Shown in pieces: positions 36,240 to 44,561 of a DNA stretch of 64,000 nt. The notes beneath the pieces are model-generated. The model was not told where the DNA came from and made no database searches. It saw nothing but the letters and a program-made list of their open reading frames with translations. The number at the start of each line of letters is the position of its first letter. Positions within the stretch are counted from its first letter, which is position 1. Origin of the DNA: Paracoccaceae bacterium (GTDB lineage: Bacteria > Pseudomonadota > Alphaproteobacteria > Rhizobiales > Stappiaceae); assembly GCA_002709505.1 (NCBI GenBank), contig PARB01000106.1, forward strand, positions 1 through 64,000, in the 5' to 3' direction. The position numbers and the translations under genes were made by a program.

Positions 36240-36935
36240 ATGCCGTTCCTGTCCGCAGACGAATGGACCGCCGTTGCGCTGTCGCTCCAGGTCTCGCTGT
36301 GGGCGACGGCCGCGAGCCTGCCCTTCGGCATCCTCGTCGCGCTGGTGCTGGCGCGGGGCGACTTCCCGGGAAAGCAGATCCTCAACGGGCTGGTGCATCT
36401 GCCGCTGATCCTGCCGCCGGTGGTGACCGGCTACATCCTGCTCGTCACCTTCGGCCGGCGCGGCCCCGTCGGCGCTTTTCTTGAGGAACAGCTCGGCATC
36501 GTGCTCGCCTTCCGCTGGACGGGCGCCGCCCTTGCCGCCGCGATCATGGCGTTTCCGCTGATGGTGAGGGCGATCCGGCTGGCGATCGAGGCGGTCGACC
36601 CGAAGCTTGAACAGGCCGCCGGCACATTGGGCGCGTCGCGGGTGCTGGTCTTTGCCACGGTCACCCTGCCGCTGATCCTGCCCGGGATCATTGCCGGCGC
36701 CGTCCTCGCCTTCGCCAAGGCGATGGGCGAATTCGGCGCGACGATCACCTTCGTCTCCAACATTCCCGGCCAGACGCAGACCCTGCCGACGGCGATCTAC
36801 GCCTTCCTGCAGGTGCCGGGCGGCGAGGCCTCCGCCCTGCGGCTGGTGCTGATTTCCGTCGCCGTCGCCATGACCGCGCTGATCGTCTCGGAGGGCGTGG
36901 CGCGCCTCGTTGCCAGACGGATACGCGGCACATGA
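36240..36935 (+). CDS. modB: Molybdate ABC transporter, permease
   Basis: 231 residues, about five or six membrane helices. The cytoplasmic EAA loop, which docks to ModC, reads EQAAGTLGASRVLVFATVTL. LPLILPPVVTGYILL and AFAKAMGEFGATITF are typical of ModB. The ATG at 36240 lies 36 bp after modA; the stop overlaps the modC start as ATGA. Confidence 0.93.
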   Translation: MPFLSADEWTAVALSLQVSLWATAASLPFGILVALVLARGDFPGKQILNGLVHLPLILPPVVTGYILLVTFGRRGPVGAFLEEQLGIVLAFRWTGAALAAAIMAFPLMVRAIRLAIEAVDPKLEQAAGTLGASRVLVFATVTLPLILPGIIAGAVLAFAKAMGEFGATITFVSNIPGQTQTLPTAIYAFLQVPGGEASALRLVLISVAVAMTALIVSEGVARLVARRIRGT

Positions 36936-38047
36936 GCCTTTCCGTCGCGGTCACCCATCGCTTTCCCGGCTTTTCGCTCGATGTCGCCTTCGAGGCACCG
37001 GCCGGCGTCACCGCGCTGTTCGGCCGTTCGGGTTCGGGCAAGACCACGCTGGTCAACGCCGTCGCCGGCCTGATCCGGCCCGACACGGCGCGCATCGCGG
37101 TCAATGACACCGTCCTCCACGACAGCGACGCCGGCGTGTGGCTCGCGCCGCACAAACGTCGCATCGGCTACGTCTTCCAGGAAGGCCGGCTGTTTCCCCA
37201 TCTCAGCGTGTCGGCGAACCTCGCCTATGGCGGCTGGTTCGCCCCGCGCGGCGCGGTCGAGCCCGGCGAGCGGGAGCGCGTCGTCGCCATGCTCGGGCTC
37301 GGCGCCTTGCTGGACCGCCGCCCGGCAACGCTGTCGGGTGGCGAGAAGCAGCGCGTCGCCATCGGGCGGGCGCTCTTGAGCGCGCCGCGCCTGCTGTTGA
37401 TGGACGAGCCGCTTGCCGCCCTCGACGACGCCCGCAAGGCCGAGATCCTGCCCTATCTGGAACGGCTGCGCGACGAGACCGACATTCCGGTCCTTTATGT
37501 CAGCCACTCGGTCACCGAGGTGGCGCGGCTTGCGACCACGGTCGTCTCGCTGCGCGACGGGCGCACCACCCGCGTCGGCAGTCCGGCGGAGGTTCTGGCC
37601 GATCCGCGCGCGGTGCCGACGCTTGGCATCCGCGATGCCGGTGCCATGGTCTCCGCCGTGATCCGCCGTCATGCCGAGGACGGGTTGAGCGAGCTGGACG
37701 GTCCCGGCGGCCCGCTGCTGCTGCCTCGCATTGCCGCTCCCGAAGGCACCCGCGTGCGCGTGCGCATCCATGCCCATGACGTGATCCTGGCGCGCGAGGC
37801 GCCGGCGGGCATCTCCGCCTTGAACGTGCTCAAGGTAACGGTTGCGGCGGTGCGCGCCGGCGAGGGACCCGGCATGGTGGTGCAGCTCGACGCGGGCGGG
37901 GAACGGCTGCTGGCGCGCATCACCCGGCGCTCGGCCCGCGCGCTGGAGATCGCGCCGGGCCTTGCCTGCTACGCCATCCTGAAATCCGTCGCCATCGCGC
38001 CGGAGGATATCTGGATCGCCGGCGGCGAGGAAACGGGCGCTTCCTAG
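36932..38047 (+). CDS. modC: Molybdate ABC transporter, ATPase
   Basis: 371 residues. Walker A GRSGSGKTT, Q-loop FQEGRLF, signature LSGGEKQR, Walker B LLLMDEP and an H-loop (VSHS) make a complete ABC ATPase (about 1-235). The C-terminal part (about 290-365) is a MOP-like domain (ISALNVLKVTVAAVRAGEG) that can bind molybdate and regulate transport. It overlaps modB by 4 nt. The 3' end overlaps the convergent antiporter gene by 4 bp. Confidence 0.93.
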   Translation: MSLSVAVTHRFPGFSLDVAFEAPAGVTALFGRSGSGKTTLVNAVAGLIRPDTARIAVNDTVLHDSDAGVWLAPHKRRIGYVFQEGRLFPHLSVSANLAYGGWFAPRGAVEPGERERVVAMLGLGALLDRRPATLSGGEKQRVAIGRALLSAPRLLLMDEPLAALDDARKAEILPYLERLRDETDIPVLYVSHSVTEVARLATTVVSLRDGRTTRVGSPAEVLADPRAVPTLGIRDAGAMVSAVIRRHAEDGLSELDGPGGPLLLPRIAAPEGTRVRVRIHAHDVILAREAPAGISALNVLKVTVAAVRAGEGPGMVVQLDAGGERLLARITRRSARALEIAPGLACYAILKSVAIAPEDIWIAGGEETGAS

Positions 38048-39240
38048 CGCGACGCGTCGGCATCCTCCTGCGGCGGCGCCGCGCCGGCCTCGCCGAGGCG
38101 GGCAAGGACAAAGGCCGTGACCAGCGGGCCGAAAAGCTCGAAGACCACCGTCGTCGCCACCGTCACGGTGATGATCGCATCGGCATGTTCGGGAAGGGCG
38201 CTGGCGCCGACGAGCGCCATGCCGAGCGCGACGCCGGCCTGCGGCAGCAACGTCAGCCCGAAGAGCCGCGACTGCGCCGGCGTCAATCCTCCGAGCCGGC
38301 CACCGAGCCACCCGCCGGCGACGCGCCCGGCGACCCTGAGCAGGATGAAGGCGATCCCCAGCGGACCCGCGACGATGACGGCGGCAAGATCCACCGACGC
38401 GCCGGCCAGCACGAAGAACAGGATCAGGAACGGCCAGCTGACATATTCGATCTCATGGAACGGCCGCTCGTGATGCCTGGCGAGATTGACGATAACGACG
38501 CCGGCGGTCATGCCCGCCAGCAGGGCGGAGACATCGAGCCACATCGATACGCCGGCGCAGACCAGCACCAGGCCGAGCGCTTCCGCCAGCGTCGGTTCCC
38601 CCGGCTGGATGCGGCCGGTGAGAAACGACGCCGGCAGGCCGATTGCAAGGCCGACGGCGATCGCTCCGCCAACATCGGCGACCCCTTCGCCGAGCGCGAC
38701 CAGCACACCCTCCGACCCGATGCCGACAAGTCCGAGCACGATGGAAAAGGCGATAACACCCCAGGCGTCGTCGATGGCGACCACGCCGAGCAGCACCCGC
38801 GTGACCGGCCCGTCGGCGCGCACCGTGCGCACCACGTCGCGTGTCGCGGCCGGATCGGTGGCAAGCGCGATGCCGCCGAGGAGCATGGCCAGGGCAACCG
38901 GCAAACCGATCGCCGTCAGACCGAGCGTCATCACCGCGAAGGAGGCGGCCGTGACCGCGAGCGAGACCGACAGGATCGCCCGACCATGCGCCCTCAGCCG
39001 CGGCCGCGACAGTTCGCCCCCGAGCAGGAAGGCGATCATCGTCAGCGTCAGCGTGGCGGTGGCGTCCCGCCAGCCGTCGGTGGCGCCGGGGAGCATGTCG
39101 AGCCCCGACGGGCCGACCAGAATGCCGAAGAGGACCAGCAGCGTGATGCGCGGCAACCGGGTCATCCGGCCAAGAGCGTCGAGGCCGATGCCGGCGAGCA
39201 CCAGAAGCCCGAAGGTCAGGAAGACAAGACTGATATCCAT
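38044..39240 (-). CDS. Cation:proton antiporter, CPA2-like
   Basis: 398 residues, about 12 hydrophobic segments. It contains the paired acidic residues of sodium/proton antiporters in VVAIDDAWGVIAF, where an Asp-Asp pair lies in the unwound core helices, and IALATDPAATRDV. The C-terminal cytoplasmic tail is short, with no TrkA domain, which sets it apart from KefB/KefC. It is expected to exchange Na+ or K+ for H+. It is monocistronic and convergent with modC. Ion specificity cannot be told. Confidence 0.82.
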   Translation of the reverse strand: MDISLVFLTFGLLVLAGIGLDALGRMTRLPRITLLVLFGILVGPSGLDMLPGATDGWRDATATLTLTMIAFLLGGELSRPRLRAHGRAILSVSLAVTAASFAVMTLGLTAIGLPVALAMLLGGIALATDPAATRDVVRTVRADGPVTRVLLGVVAIDDAWGVIAFSIVLGLVGIGSEGVLVALGEGVADVGGAIAVGLAIGLPASFLTGRIQPGEPTLAEALGLVLVCAGVSMWLDVSALLAGMTAGVVIVNLARHHERPFHEIEYVSWPFLILFFVLAGASVDLAAVIVAGPLGIAFILLRVAGRVAGGWLGGRLGGLTPAQSRLFGLTLLPQAGVALGMALVGASALPEHADAIITVTVATTVVFELFGPLVTAFVLARLGEAGAAPPQEDADASR

Positions 39241-39337
39241 GACGCGCGGCCGCTCCCAGAAAGATGGCCGCATCCTATCCGCGCGAGCCGAGCGATCAAG
39301 CGGCTGCGGCCATCTGCAAGGCGGCTGCACGCGGTTT

Positions 39338-39370
39338 CTTGAAACCCGCGGCGCGACCCGCCATATATAG
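39338..39370 (+). promoter_or_regulatory. RpoH (sigma-32)-like heat-shock promoter of hsp20
   Basis: CTTGAA at 39338-39343 is followed by CCATATATAG at 39361-39370. The -35 is a perfect sigma-32 hexamer and the -10 core TATATAG matches the candidate dnaK promoter. The leader to the start codon would be about 120 nt. Confidence 0.7.
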
Positions 39371-39474
39371 GCATGACAGGGGCATGACGCCCCGGCCGGA
39401 TGCCACTCTCGGGTCCGGTTTGCTTGAACGTCCCGACGCGTCGACACCGTGACGTGCGGGTCGGAGTGAAACAG

Positions 39475-39492
39475 GCCGCTTTGAAAAAGGGC
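39475..39492 (+). promoter_or_regulatory. Hairpin covering the hsp20 ribosome-binding site (possible RNA thermometer)
   Basis: GCC (39475-39477) can pair with GGC (39490-39492) and TTT (39480-39482) with AAG (39487-39489), leaving a GAAA tetraloop at 39483-39486. This would bury the AAGGG ribosome site just 3-8 nt before the ATG. Small heat-shock genes of rhizobia often carry such ROSE-type thermosensors; the structure here is hand-folded. Confidence 0.4.
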
Positions 39493-39494
39493 TT

Positions 39495-39929
39495 ATGAAC
39501 ATGACGCGCATGTCTGCGTTTTCCAGTCCGCTGCTGCTCGGCTTCGAGGACATCGAACGGGTTCTCGACAGGGTCAGCAAGGGTGCCAACGACGGCTATC
39601 CGCCGTATAACATCGAGCGCCTGCCGAAGAGCGGAAAACACGGCGAAATCATCCGTATCACCCTGGCCGTCGCCGGTTTCACCCGCGACCAGCTCGACGT
39701 CAGCGTCGAGGAAAGCCAGCTCGTGATCCGGGGACGCCAGGAAGACGACAAGACCCGCCAGTTCCTCCACCGGGGAATCGCGGCGCGGCAGTTCCAGCGC
39801 GCCTTCGTGCTGGCCGAGGGAATAGAAATCCTCGGCGCGGACCTCAAGGATGGCCTGCTCTCGATCGACCTCGCCCGCCCGGAACCCGAACGTATCGTGC
39901 GCCGCATCGAAATCGACGCTCGAGACTGA
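39495..39929 (+). CDS. Small heat-shock protein, Hsp20/IbpA family
   Basis: 144 residues. A short N-terminal arm (LLLGFEDIERVLDRV) is followed by an alpha-crystallin domain (about 38-130: YNIERL, ITLAVAGFTRDQLDVSVEESQLVIRG in two stretches, and RGIAARQFQRAFVLAEG). It has no long C-terminal tail with a clear IxI. It prevents aggregation of unfolded proteins. An RpoH promoter and a possible thermosensor hairpin lie in its leader, and a DUF1150 gene follows, the usual alphaproteobacterial arrangement. Confidence 0.9.
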   Translation: MNMTRMSAFSSPLLLGFEDIERVLDRVSKGANDGYPPYNIERLPKSGKHGEIIRITLAVAGFTRDQLDVSVEESQLVIRGRQEDDKTRQFLHRGIAARQFQRAFVLAEGIEILGADLKDGLLSIDLARPEPERIVRRIEIDARD

Positions 39930-40043
39930 CGACGACGCATCCGCGCCCGGACGCAGGACGCACCGCGACACGGTGCCGACAGCGCCCCCGCGCCGGGATC
40001 GGCGGCCCTGACCGGCCGGCCACCTTGGTGAAGGAGGATCGCG

Positions 40044-40292
40044 ATGAGCGACCACACGCATATGCAGCCTGGAGAGTTCAAGGCACTCGGCGCCGGCCAG
40101 ATTGCCTACGTCAAGGCCATGACCTCCGATGATCTCACGACCCTGTTTCCGGATGCCCCCAGCATGGAACCGGGACTGAAACTCTGGGTTCTTCTCAACG
40201 CCGACGGAACGCCCATCATGCTGAGCGACAGCAAGGAAGTGGCGCTGGCCAACGCAGCCGAGCACGAGCTTTATACGGTCGCGCTGCACTGA
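40044..40292 (+). CDS. DUF1150 family protein
   Basis: 82 residues, acidic and without membrane segments: FKALGAGQIAYVKAMTSDDL and LWVLLNADGTPIMLSDSKEVALANA are family-typical. Such genes commonly follow hsp20 genes in Hyphomicrobiales, and this one lies 114 bp downstream with a GAAGGAGGA site. Its function is unknown; heat-shock linkage is inferred from position. Confidence 0.85.
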   Translation: MSDHTHMQPGEFKALGAGQIAYVKAMTSDDLTTLFPDAPSMEPGLKLWVLLNADGTPIMLSDSKEVALANAAEHELYTVALH

Positions 40293-40326
40293 TGCCGCGG
40301 AGTGTCCGCTGCGAACCCCGCAACTG

Positions 40327-40362
40327 AAAAAGCGCCCGCCGGAAACGGGGGGCGCTTTTTTT
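40327..40362. terminator. Bidirectional terminator between DUF1150 and ptsN
   Basis: AAAAAGCGCCC and GGGGCGCTTTTTTT flank a short loop. The A-run on one side and the T-run on the other let it end transcription from both convergent genes. Confidence 0.85.
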
Positions 40363-40388
40363 GATGTCGGGTCGGTGGCGCGCGGCCA

Positions 40389-40853
40389 TCAGGCCGCGTT
40401 GGAGGCCATTTGCTGCGTCAGGAGCGTATAGAGCGCGGAGGCGTCGTCGCTTGCCCTGAGCTTGGCCACGGTGCCGGGATCGCGCATCCGCCGCGCGATG
40501 CGCGCCAGCGCCTTGAGATGATCGGCGCCGGCGCCTTCCGGGGCGAGCAGCACGAAGACGAGATCGACCGGCTGGTCGTCGAGGGCGTCGAAATCGATCG
40601 GCCGGTCGAGACGCGCGAACAGGCCGACGAGACGGTCGAGCGCAACCAGCTTGCCGTGCGGAATGGCGATGCCGTTGCCGACGCCGGTCGAGCCCAGGCG
40701 CTCACGCTGCAACAGCGTATCGAAGATATCGCGTTCGGGCAGTCCGGTAACGGCCGCAGCCTTGGCCGCAAGCTCCTGCAGAGCCTGCTTCTTACTGTTG
40801 GCCTTGAGACTGGGAACAACCGCTTGCGGCGAAATGAGATCGCTAAGATCCAT
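40389..40853 (-). CDS. ptsN: PTS IIA-like nitrogen regulatory protein
   Basis: 154 residues, full-length EIIA-Ntr. The phosphorylated His66 is in GIAIPHGKL. It accepts phosphate from the PTS-Ntr chain and signals to potassium and nitrogen control systems. The ATG at 40853 (MDLSDLISP) fits other PtsN proteins; longer in-frame versions are not needed. It follows hpf on the same strand, in the common rpoN-hpf-ptsN order. Confidence 0.94.
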   Translation of the reverse strand: MDLSDLISPQAVVPSLKANSKKQALQELAAKAAAVTGLPERDIFDTLLQRERLGSTGVGNGIAIPHGKLVALDRLVGLFARLDRPIDFDALDDQPVDLVFVLLAPEGAGADHLKALARIARRMRDPGTVAKLRASDDASALYTLLTQQMASNAA

Positions 40854-40892
40854 GATTCGACCCGTGGGTTTGAGCAGAGGGACGTGGCACGG

Positions 40893-40920
40893 GGTTTCGC
40901 GCGCGAACGCGCGCGAAACC
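40893..40920. repeat. 13-bp perfect palindrome between hpf and ptsN
   Basis: GGTTTCGCGCGCG at 40893-40905 and its complement at 40908-40920 are separated by 2 bp. It sits 12 bp after the hpf stop. Without a T-run it is more likely an RNA-stabilising or processing hairpin than a terminator. Confidence 0.55.
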
Positions 40921-40932
40921 GCCTGACGCCAG

Positions 40933-41508
40933 CTATTTCGGGGCGTTTTCCGGGTCAACCCACCCGTAGTTTCCATCCGTCCGGCGATAGACAACATTCA
41001 CCGTACCGTTGCCAGCGTTGCGGAACACCACCACAGGTGCCTCCGACAGGTCAAGCTGCATCACGGCCATTCCGACCGTCATCGTCTTCACCTTGGCCGA
41101 GGTCTCGGCGACCACCAGCGGCGTGAAATCGGCCGGAACCTCTTCTTCTTCCTCGTAGGAGGCAAGCACGTAGGAGGTTGCCTCGAGGCTTTCGCGGCCA
41201 TTGGCCGCGTGGGCATGATGGTCCTTCAATTTGCGCTTGTAGCGGCGCAGGCGCTTTTCGATGCGCTCGGCCGCAGCATCGAAGCTCTGGCGCGGGTCCT
41301 GGCTGTCGGCGGAGACCTGAAGGTCGATGCCGGTGTCGAGATGCAGCAAACACTCCGAGCGGAAGCCGGAGCCTTCGCGACCGACGGTCACGTGCCCGGT
41401 GTAGCCGCCATCGAAATATTTCGACACGGCCTCATCGACACGGTCCTCGATATGCGTCCTGAGCGCATCGCCGACGTCGACATTCTTGCCGGATACCCGC
41501 AGTGTCAT
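40933..41508 (-). CDS. hpf: Ribosome hibernation promoting factor, long form
   Basis: 191 residues: an N-terminal RaiA/HPF domain (about 1-105; TLRVSGKNVDVGDALRTHIED) and a C-terminal dimerisation domain (about 130-191; VVVFRNAGNGTVNVVYRR), so it is the long form that pairs 70S ribosomes into 100S dimers. The ATG at 41508 is the natural start (MTLRVSG). A consensus-like sigma-70 promoter and a leader hairpin lie upstream. It is placed after rpoN, as in many alphaproteobacteria. Confidence 0.93.
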   Translation of the reverse strand: MTLRVSGKNVDVGDALRTHIEDRVDEAVSKYFDGGYTGHVTVGREGSGFRSECLLHLDTGIDLQVSADSQDPRQSFDAAAERIEKRLRRYKRKLKDHHAHAANGRESLEATSYVLASYEEEEEVPADFTPLVVAETSAKVKTMTVGMAVMQLDLSEAPVVVFRNAGNGTVNVVYRRTDGNYGWVDPENAPK

Positions 41509-41542
41509 GGGAACCTCTTCTTGTTCTGGACAGTTCTGAACT

Positions 41543-41563
41543 GATGCCGGCGTTTCCGGCATC
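41543..41563 (-). repeat. Hairpin in the hpf leader
   Basis: GATGCCGG and CCGGCATC pair perfectly around a 5-nt loop, 35 nt before the hpf start. It may be a leader structure of the hpf mRNA. Confidence 0.5.
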
Positions 41564-41661
41564 GCGCATCCGGGAACCCTGTGTCCCGGCATGGGCCCGT
41601 CTTCGCATGCGCCGGACGCGCAGCGGGCAGTCTTGCACCGGCCGCACGTCCTGAGGGCGGC

Positions 41662-41690
41662 TCTATAAGCGCCCGGCATGGCGAAGTCAA
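41662..41690 (-). promoter_or_regulatory. Sigma-70-type promoter of hpf
   Basis: Minus strand TTGACT (41685-41690), a 17-nt spacer and TATAGA (41662-41667), about 155 nt before the hpf start. It is close to consensus in a GC-rich genome. The remaining 41700-41924 part of the gap holds no gene that I can support. Confidence 0.6.
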
Positions 41691-41777
41691 ATGACGTCGG
41701 GACCGGCGCATTGCCCGGCGGGAGTCGACACGTGGAAGCGCTTGATTGCGCAGCACCTTCATGATCGCCCACCTGAG

Positions 41778-41793
41778 TGCGACACGTGTCGCA
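41778..41793. promoter_or_regulatory. 16-bp perfect palindrome upstream of hpf
   Basis: TGCGACACGTGTCGCA, an uninterrupted palindrome in the 415-bp gap between the hpf promoter and the rpoN stop. CGACACGTG occurs again near 41726. It has the look of a repressor operator, but no regulator gene adjoins it. Confidence 0.5.
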
Positions 41794-41924
41794 ACTTTGT
41801 CCAGATCCTCGTTGCCGGTCAGTCTAGCGGGTTCGCAAGGGTCACGCCATCGCGCAAAAACCCGCAGGCCGACCATCAAGAACCAATCCGGTCACACCGG
41901 CCTCGCGCCGCAGGGACCGGGCCG

Positions 41925-43493
41925 CTACGGCAGTCTGGCCCGTTTTTCGCGACGCCGTTGCACCGAAGACGGAATACGCAGGGATTCCCGGTACTTTGCA
42001 ACTGTCCGCCGCGCGATATCGATGCCGTCGTCCTGAAGCACCTTCACGATGGTGTCGTCGGACAGGACCGCATCGGGGCTTTCCGCGTCGATCAGCGCCT
42101 TGATCCGGTGGCGAACGGCCTCCGCGGAATGGGCGTCGCCGCCGCCGCTGGCGGGGATGGAGGCGGAGAAGAAGTACTTCAGTTCGAAGATGCCACGCGG
42201 AGTCGCCATATATTTATTGGAGGTCACCCGGCTCACGGTCGATTCATGCATGGAGATCGCATCGGCGATGGTGCGCAGGTTCAAGGGCCGCAGATGCTCA
42301 ACACCCTTGGCCAGGAACGCATCCTGCTGCCGCACGATCTCGCTGGACACCTTGAGGATGGTGCGCGCGCGCTGGTCGAGGCTCTTGGCCAGCCAGTTGG
42401 CGGTCTGGAGACAGTCGGTGAGGAAGCTCTTCTCGCCCTCGCCGCGCGCCTGCCGGCTGACGGTGGCATAATAGGTCTGGTTCACCAGCACCCGGGGCAG
42501 CGTGTCGCTGTTGAGCTCCACCGACCAGCCACCGTCGCGGGCCGGGCGCACCAGCACGTCCGGCACCACCGGCTGGATCAGCGTCGCGCCGAAGGCGCTG
42601 CCGGGTTTGGGATCGAGCGCCCGCAGTTCGGCGATCATCTCCGCGAGATCCTCGTCGTCCACGCCGCACAGGCTGCGCAGGCCCGCGTAGTCGTGCCGCG
42701 CCAGGAGGTCGATGTTCTCGATCAGGCGGGCCATCGCCGGATCGTAGCGGTTCCTGTCGATCAGCTGGAGCTTGAGGCATTCGGCGAGCGACGTGGCGAA
42801 CACCCCGGTCGGCTCCAGCTTCTGAAGGGCATGGAGCACCCTGTCCAGACGGGCGCGGTCGAGGCCCATGCGCTCGGCCGTCTCATCCAGATCGAGGCGC
42901 AGGTAGCCGGCCTCGTCCAGATTGTCGATCAGCGTGCGGGCGACCAGCCGGTCGACCTCGTCGGCGAGCACGAGCACCATCTGGTCCGCCAGATGCTGCT
43001 GAAGCGTCACGTCGCAGGCGACAAAGGCCTCCAGATTATAGTCCTCGCCGCCGCCGCCGGACCCGCGCGAGGCGCCGAGACCGCTTTGGAAGGGGTCGCG
43101 CTGCAGTCCCTCGCCGGCGCTTGCGCCAGCTTCCGGACCGGCCCGCGTGCCGGGATCGTCGGGATAGACATTGCCGAGATCGGTATCGAGGCGCCCGGCG
43201 ATCTCCTGCGCGCTGTCGGACAGCTCGGAGCGGATCCACTCGCCGTCGTCGCCGCCAGACTCGCCACGGTCGCCTCCGGCCTCTCCGGCCTCCGGCGCGT
43301 CGCCACCAGCGCCGTCGGACGCAGGCCCGTCGCCCTCGACGCGCTCCAGCAGGGGATTGCGTTCCATTTCCGCCTCGACGTAGCTCGTCAGGTCGAGGCT
43401 CGACATCTGCAGAAGCTTGATCGCCTGCATCAGTTGCGGCGTCATGATCAGGGACTGGCCCTGACGGATCTCTAGCTTCGGCGACAGGGCCAT
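41925..43493 (-). CDS. rpoN: RNA polymerase sigma-54 factor
   Basis: 522 residues. The glutamine-rich activator-interacting region I (MTPQLMQAIKLLQMSSLDL) opens the protein, an acidic low-complexity linker follows, then the core-binding domain, a helix-turn-helix and the RpoN box (ARRTVAKYRE) near the C-terminus that reads the -24 element. It serves the sigma-54 promoter found before the flavin monooxygenase. It lies after lptB, as is normal in Hyphomicrobiales. Confidence 0.95.
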   Translation of the reverse strand: MALSPKLEIRQGQSLIMTPQLMQAIKLLQMSSLDLTSYVEAEMERNPLLERVEGDGPASDGAGGDAPEAGEAGGDRGESGGDDGEWIRSELSDSAQEIAGRLDTDLGNVYPDDPGTRAGPEAGASAGEGLQRDPFQSGLGASRGSGGGGEDYNLEAFVACDVTLQQHLADQMVLVLADEVDRLVARTLIDNLDEAGYLRLDLDETAERMGLDRARLDRVLHALQKLEPTGVFATSLAECLKLQLIDRNRYDPAMARLIENIDLLARHDYAGLRSLCGVDDEDLAEMIAELRALDPKPGSAFGATLIQPVVPDVLVRPARDGGWSVELNSDTLPRVLVNQTYYATVSRQARGEGEKSFLTDCLQTANWLAKSLDQRARTILKVSSEIVRQQDAFLAKGVEHLRPLNLRTIADAISMHESTVSRVTSNKYMATPRGIFELKYFFSASIPASGGGDAHSAEAVRHRIKALIDAESPDAVLSDDTIVKVLQDDGIDIARRTVAKYRESLRIPSSVQRRREKRARLP

Positions 43494-43521
43494 TCAGATC
43501 CCCGGTATCCGTTACAGGAAC

Positions 43522-43545
43522 AAAACCCTCGCGCAGGGGCGAGGC
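43522..43545 (-). terminator. Terminator-like hairpin between lptB and rpoN
   Basis: On the minus strand CCTCGC and GCGAGG form a stem around CCCTGC, followed by GTTTTGTT. A second perfect hairpin (ACCGAGACG at 43550-43558 with 43564-43572) lies just upstream of it. Together they could separate lptB from rpoN transcription. Confidence 0.5.
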
Positions 43546-43612
43546 CGGCACCGAGACGGGCTGCGTCTCGGTTGGTCCGCTTCTTGCTTTGTAACTTATC
43601 GAGGGAGTCGCA

Positions 43613-44413
43613 TCAAAGCGTAAACTGTTCGCCGAGATAGAGACGGCGCACATCCGGGTTGGCGACGATCTCGTAGGGCGAGCCTTCGGTGAGCACTTCG
43701 CCGGCCGCGATGATATAGGCGCGGTCGATCAGGCCGAGGGTCTCGCGCACGTTGTGATCGGTGATCAGGACGCCGATGCCGCGCTGGGTCAGATGCCGGA
43801 CCAGCTGCTGGATGTCGCCGACGGCAATCGGATCGATGCCGGCGAAGGGTTCGTCGAGCAGCATGAAGGTGGGCCGGCTGGCCAGCGCCCGGGCGATTTC
43901 CACACGCCGCCGCTCGCCGCCCGAGAGCGCAATCGCCGGCGACTTGCGCAAATGGGTCACGCCGAACTCGTCGAGAAGCGATTCCAGGTCCTCCGCCCGC
44001 TGCCGGCGGTCGGGCTCGACCACCTCCAGCACGGCGCGGATGTTGTCCTCCACCGAAAGGCCGCGAAAGATCGAGGCTTCCTGCGGCAGATAGCCGATGC
44101 CGAGCCGTGCGCGGCGGTACATCGGCAAGCGGGTGATGTCGAAGCCGTCGAGCCGGATCGTGCCGTGGTCGGGCTGTATCAGCCCGGTGATCATGTAGAA
44201 GCAGGTCGTCTTGCCCGCGCCATTGGGGCCGAGCAGGCCGACGGCCTCGCCGCGCTGCACCGTGAGGCCGACATGGCGCACCACCTGACGGCGCTTGTAG
44301 CTCTTGCCGATGCCATCGACCACGAGCAGGCCGTCCTCGGCTCCGGGCGCATGCCCGCCTGCGGCGGACGGCGCGGCGGCGGACGGAGAATTGAAGAAGG
44401 AAAAGAGCTTCAC
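43613..44413 (-). CDS. lptB: LPS export ABC transporter ATPase
   Basis: 266 residues. Walker A GPNGAGKTT, LPQEASIF at the Q-loop, signature LSGGERRR, and LLDEPFAGIDP as Walker B with the LptB-typical IDP extension. LptB powers LptFG in moving lipopolysaccharide from the inner membrane to the LptA bridge. I use the GTG at 44413 (VKLFSFF); this leaves an N-terminal extension of about 28 residues before the ABC domain, as in several rhizobial LptB proteins. It follows lptA and lptC. Confidence 0.92.
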   Translation of the reverse strand: MKLFSFFNSPSAAAPSAAGGHAPGAEDGLLVVDGIGKSYKRRQVVRHVGLTVQRGEAVGLLGPNGAGKTTCFYMITGLIQPDHGTIRLDGFDITRLPMYRRARLGIGYLPQEASIFRGLSVEDNIRAVLEVVEPDRRQRAEDLESLLDEFGVTHLRKSPAIALSGGERRRVEIARALASRPTFMLLDEPFAGIDPIAVGDIQQLVRHLTQRGIGVLITDHNVRETLGLIDRAYIIAAGEVLTEGSPYEIVANPDVRRLYLGEQFTL

Positions 44414-44561
44414 GACATACCCAATGCGCGCAGATGAAAGGCGACACGGACCGACATGCGCCACCGGGCCCCGCAACCGCTGCGCCCGCAGGCGCGATTG
44501 CGCGGCCGACAGCCCCCGCTCGTCAGAAATACGCAGCGGCAGGGGCGCTGTCGAGAGTTGA

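Noticed and set aside
41691-43475. Plus-strand open frame opposite rpoN
   Set aside because: rpoN is certain on the other strand and the translation has no recognisable domain.
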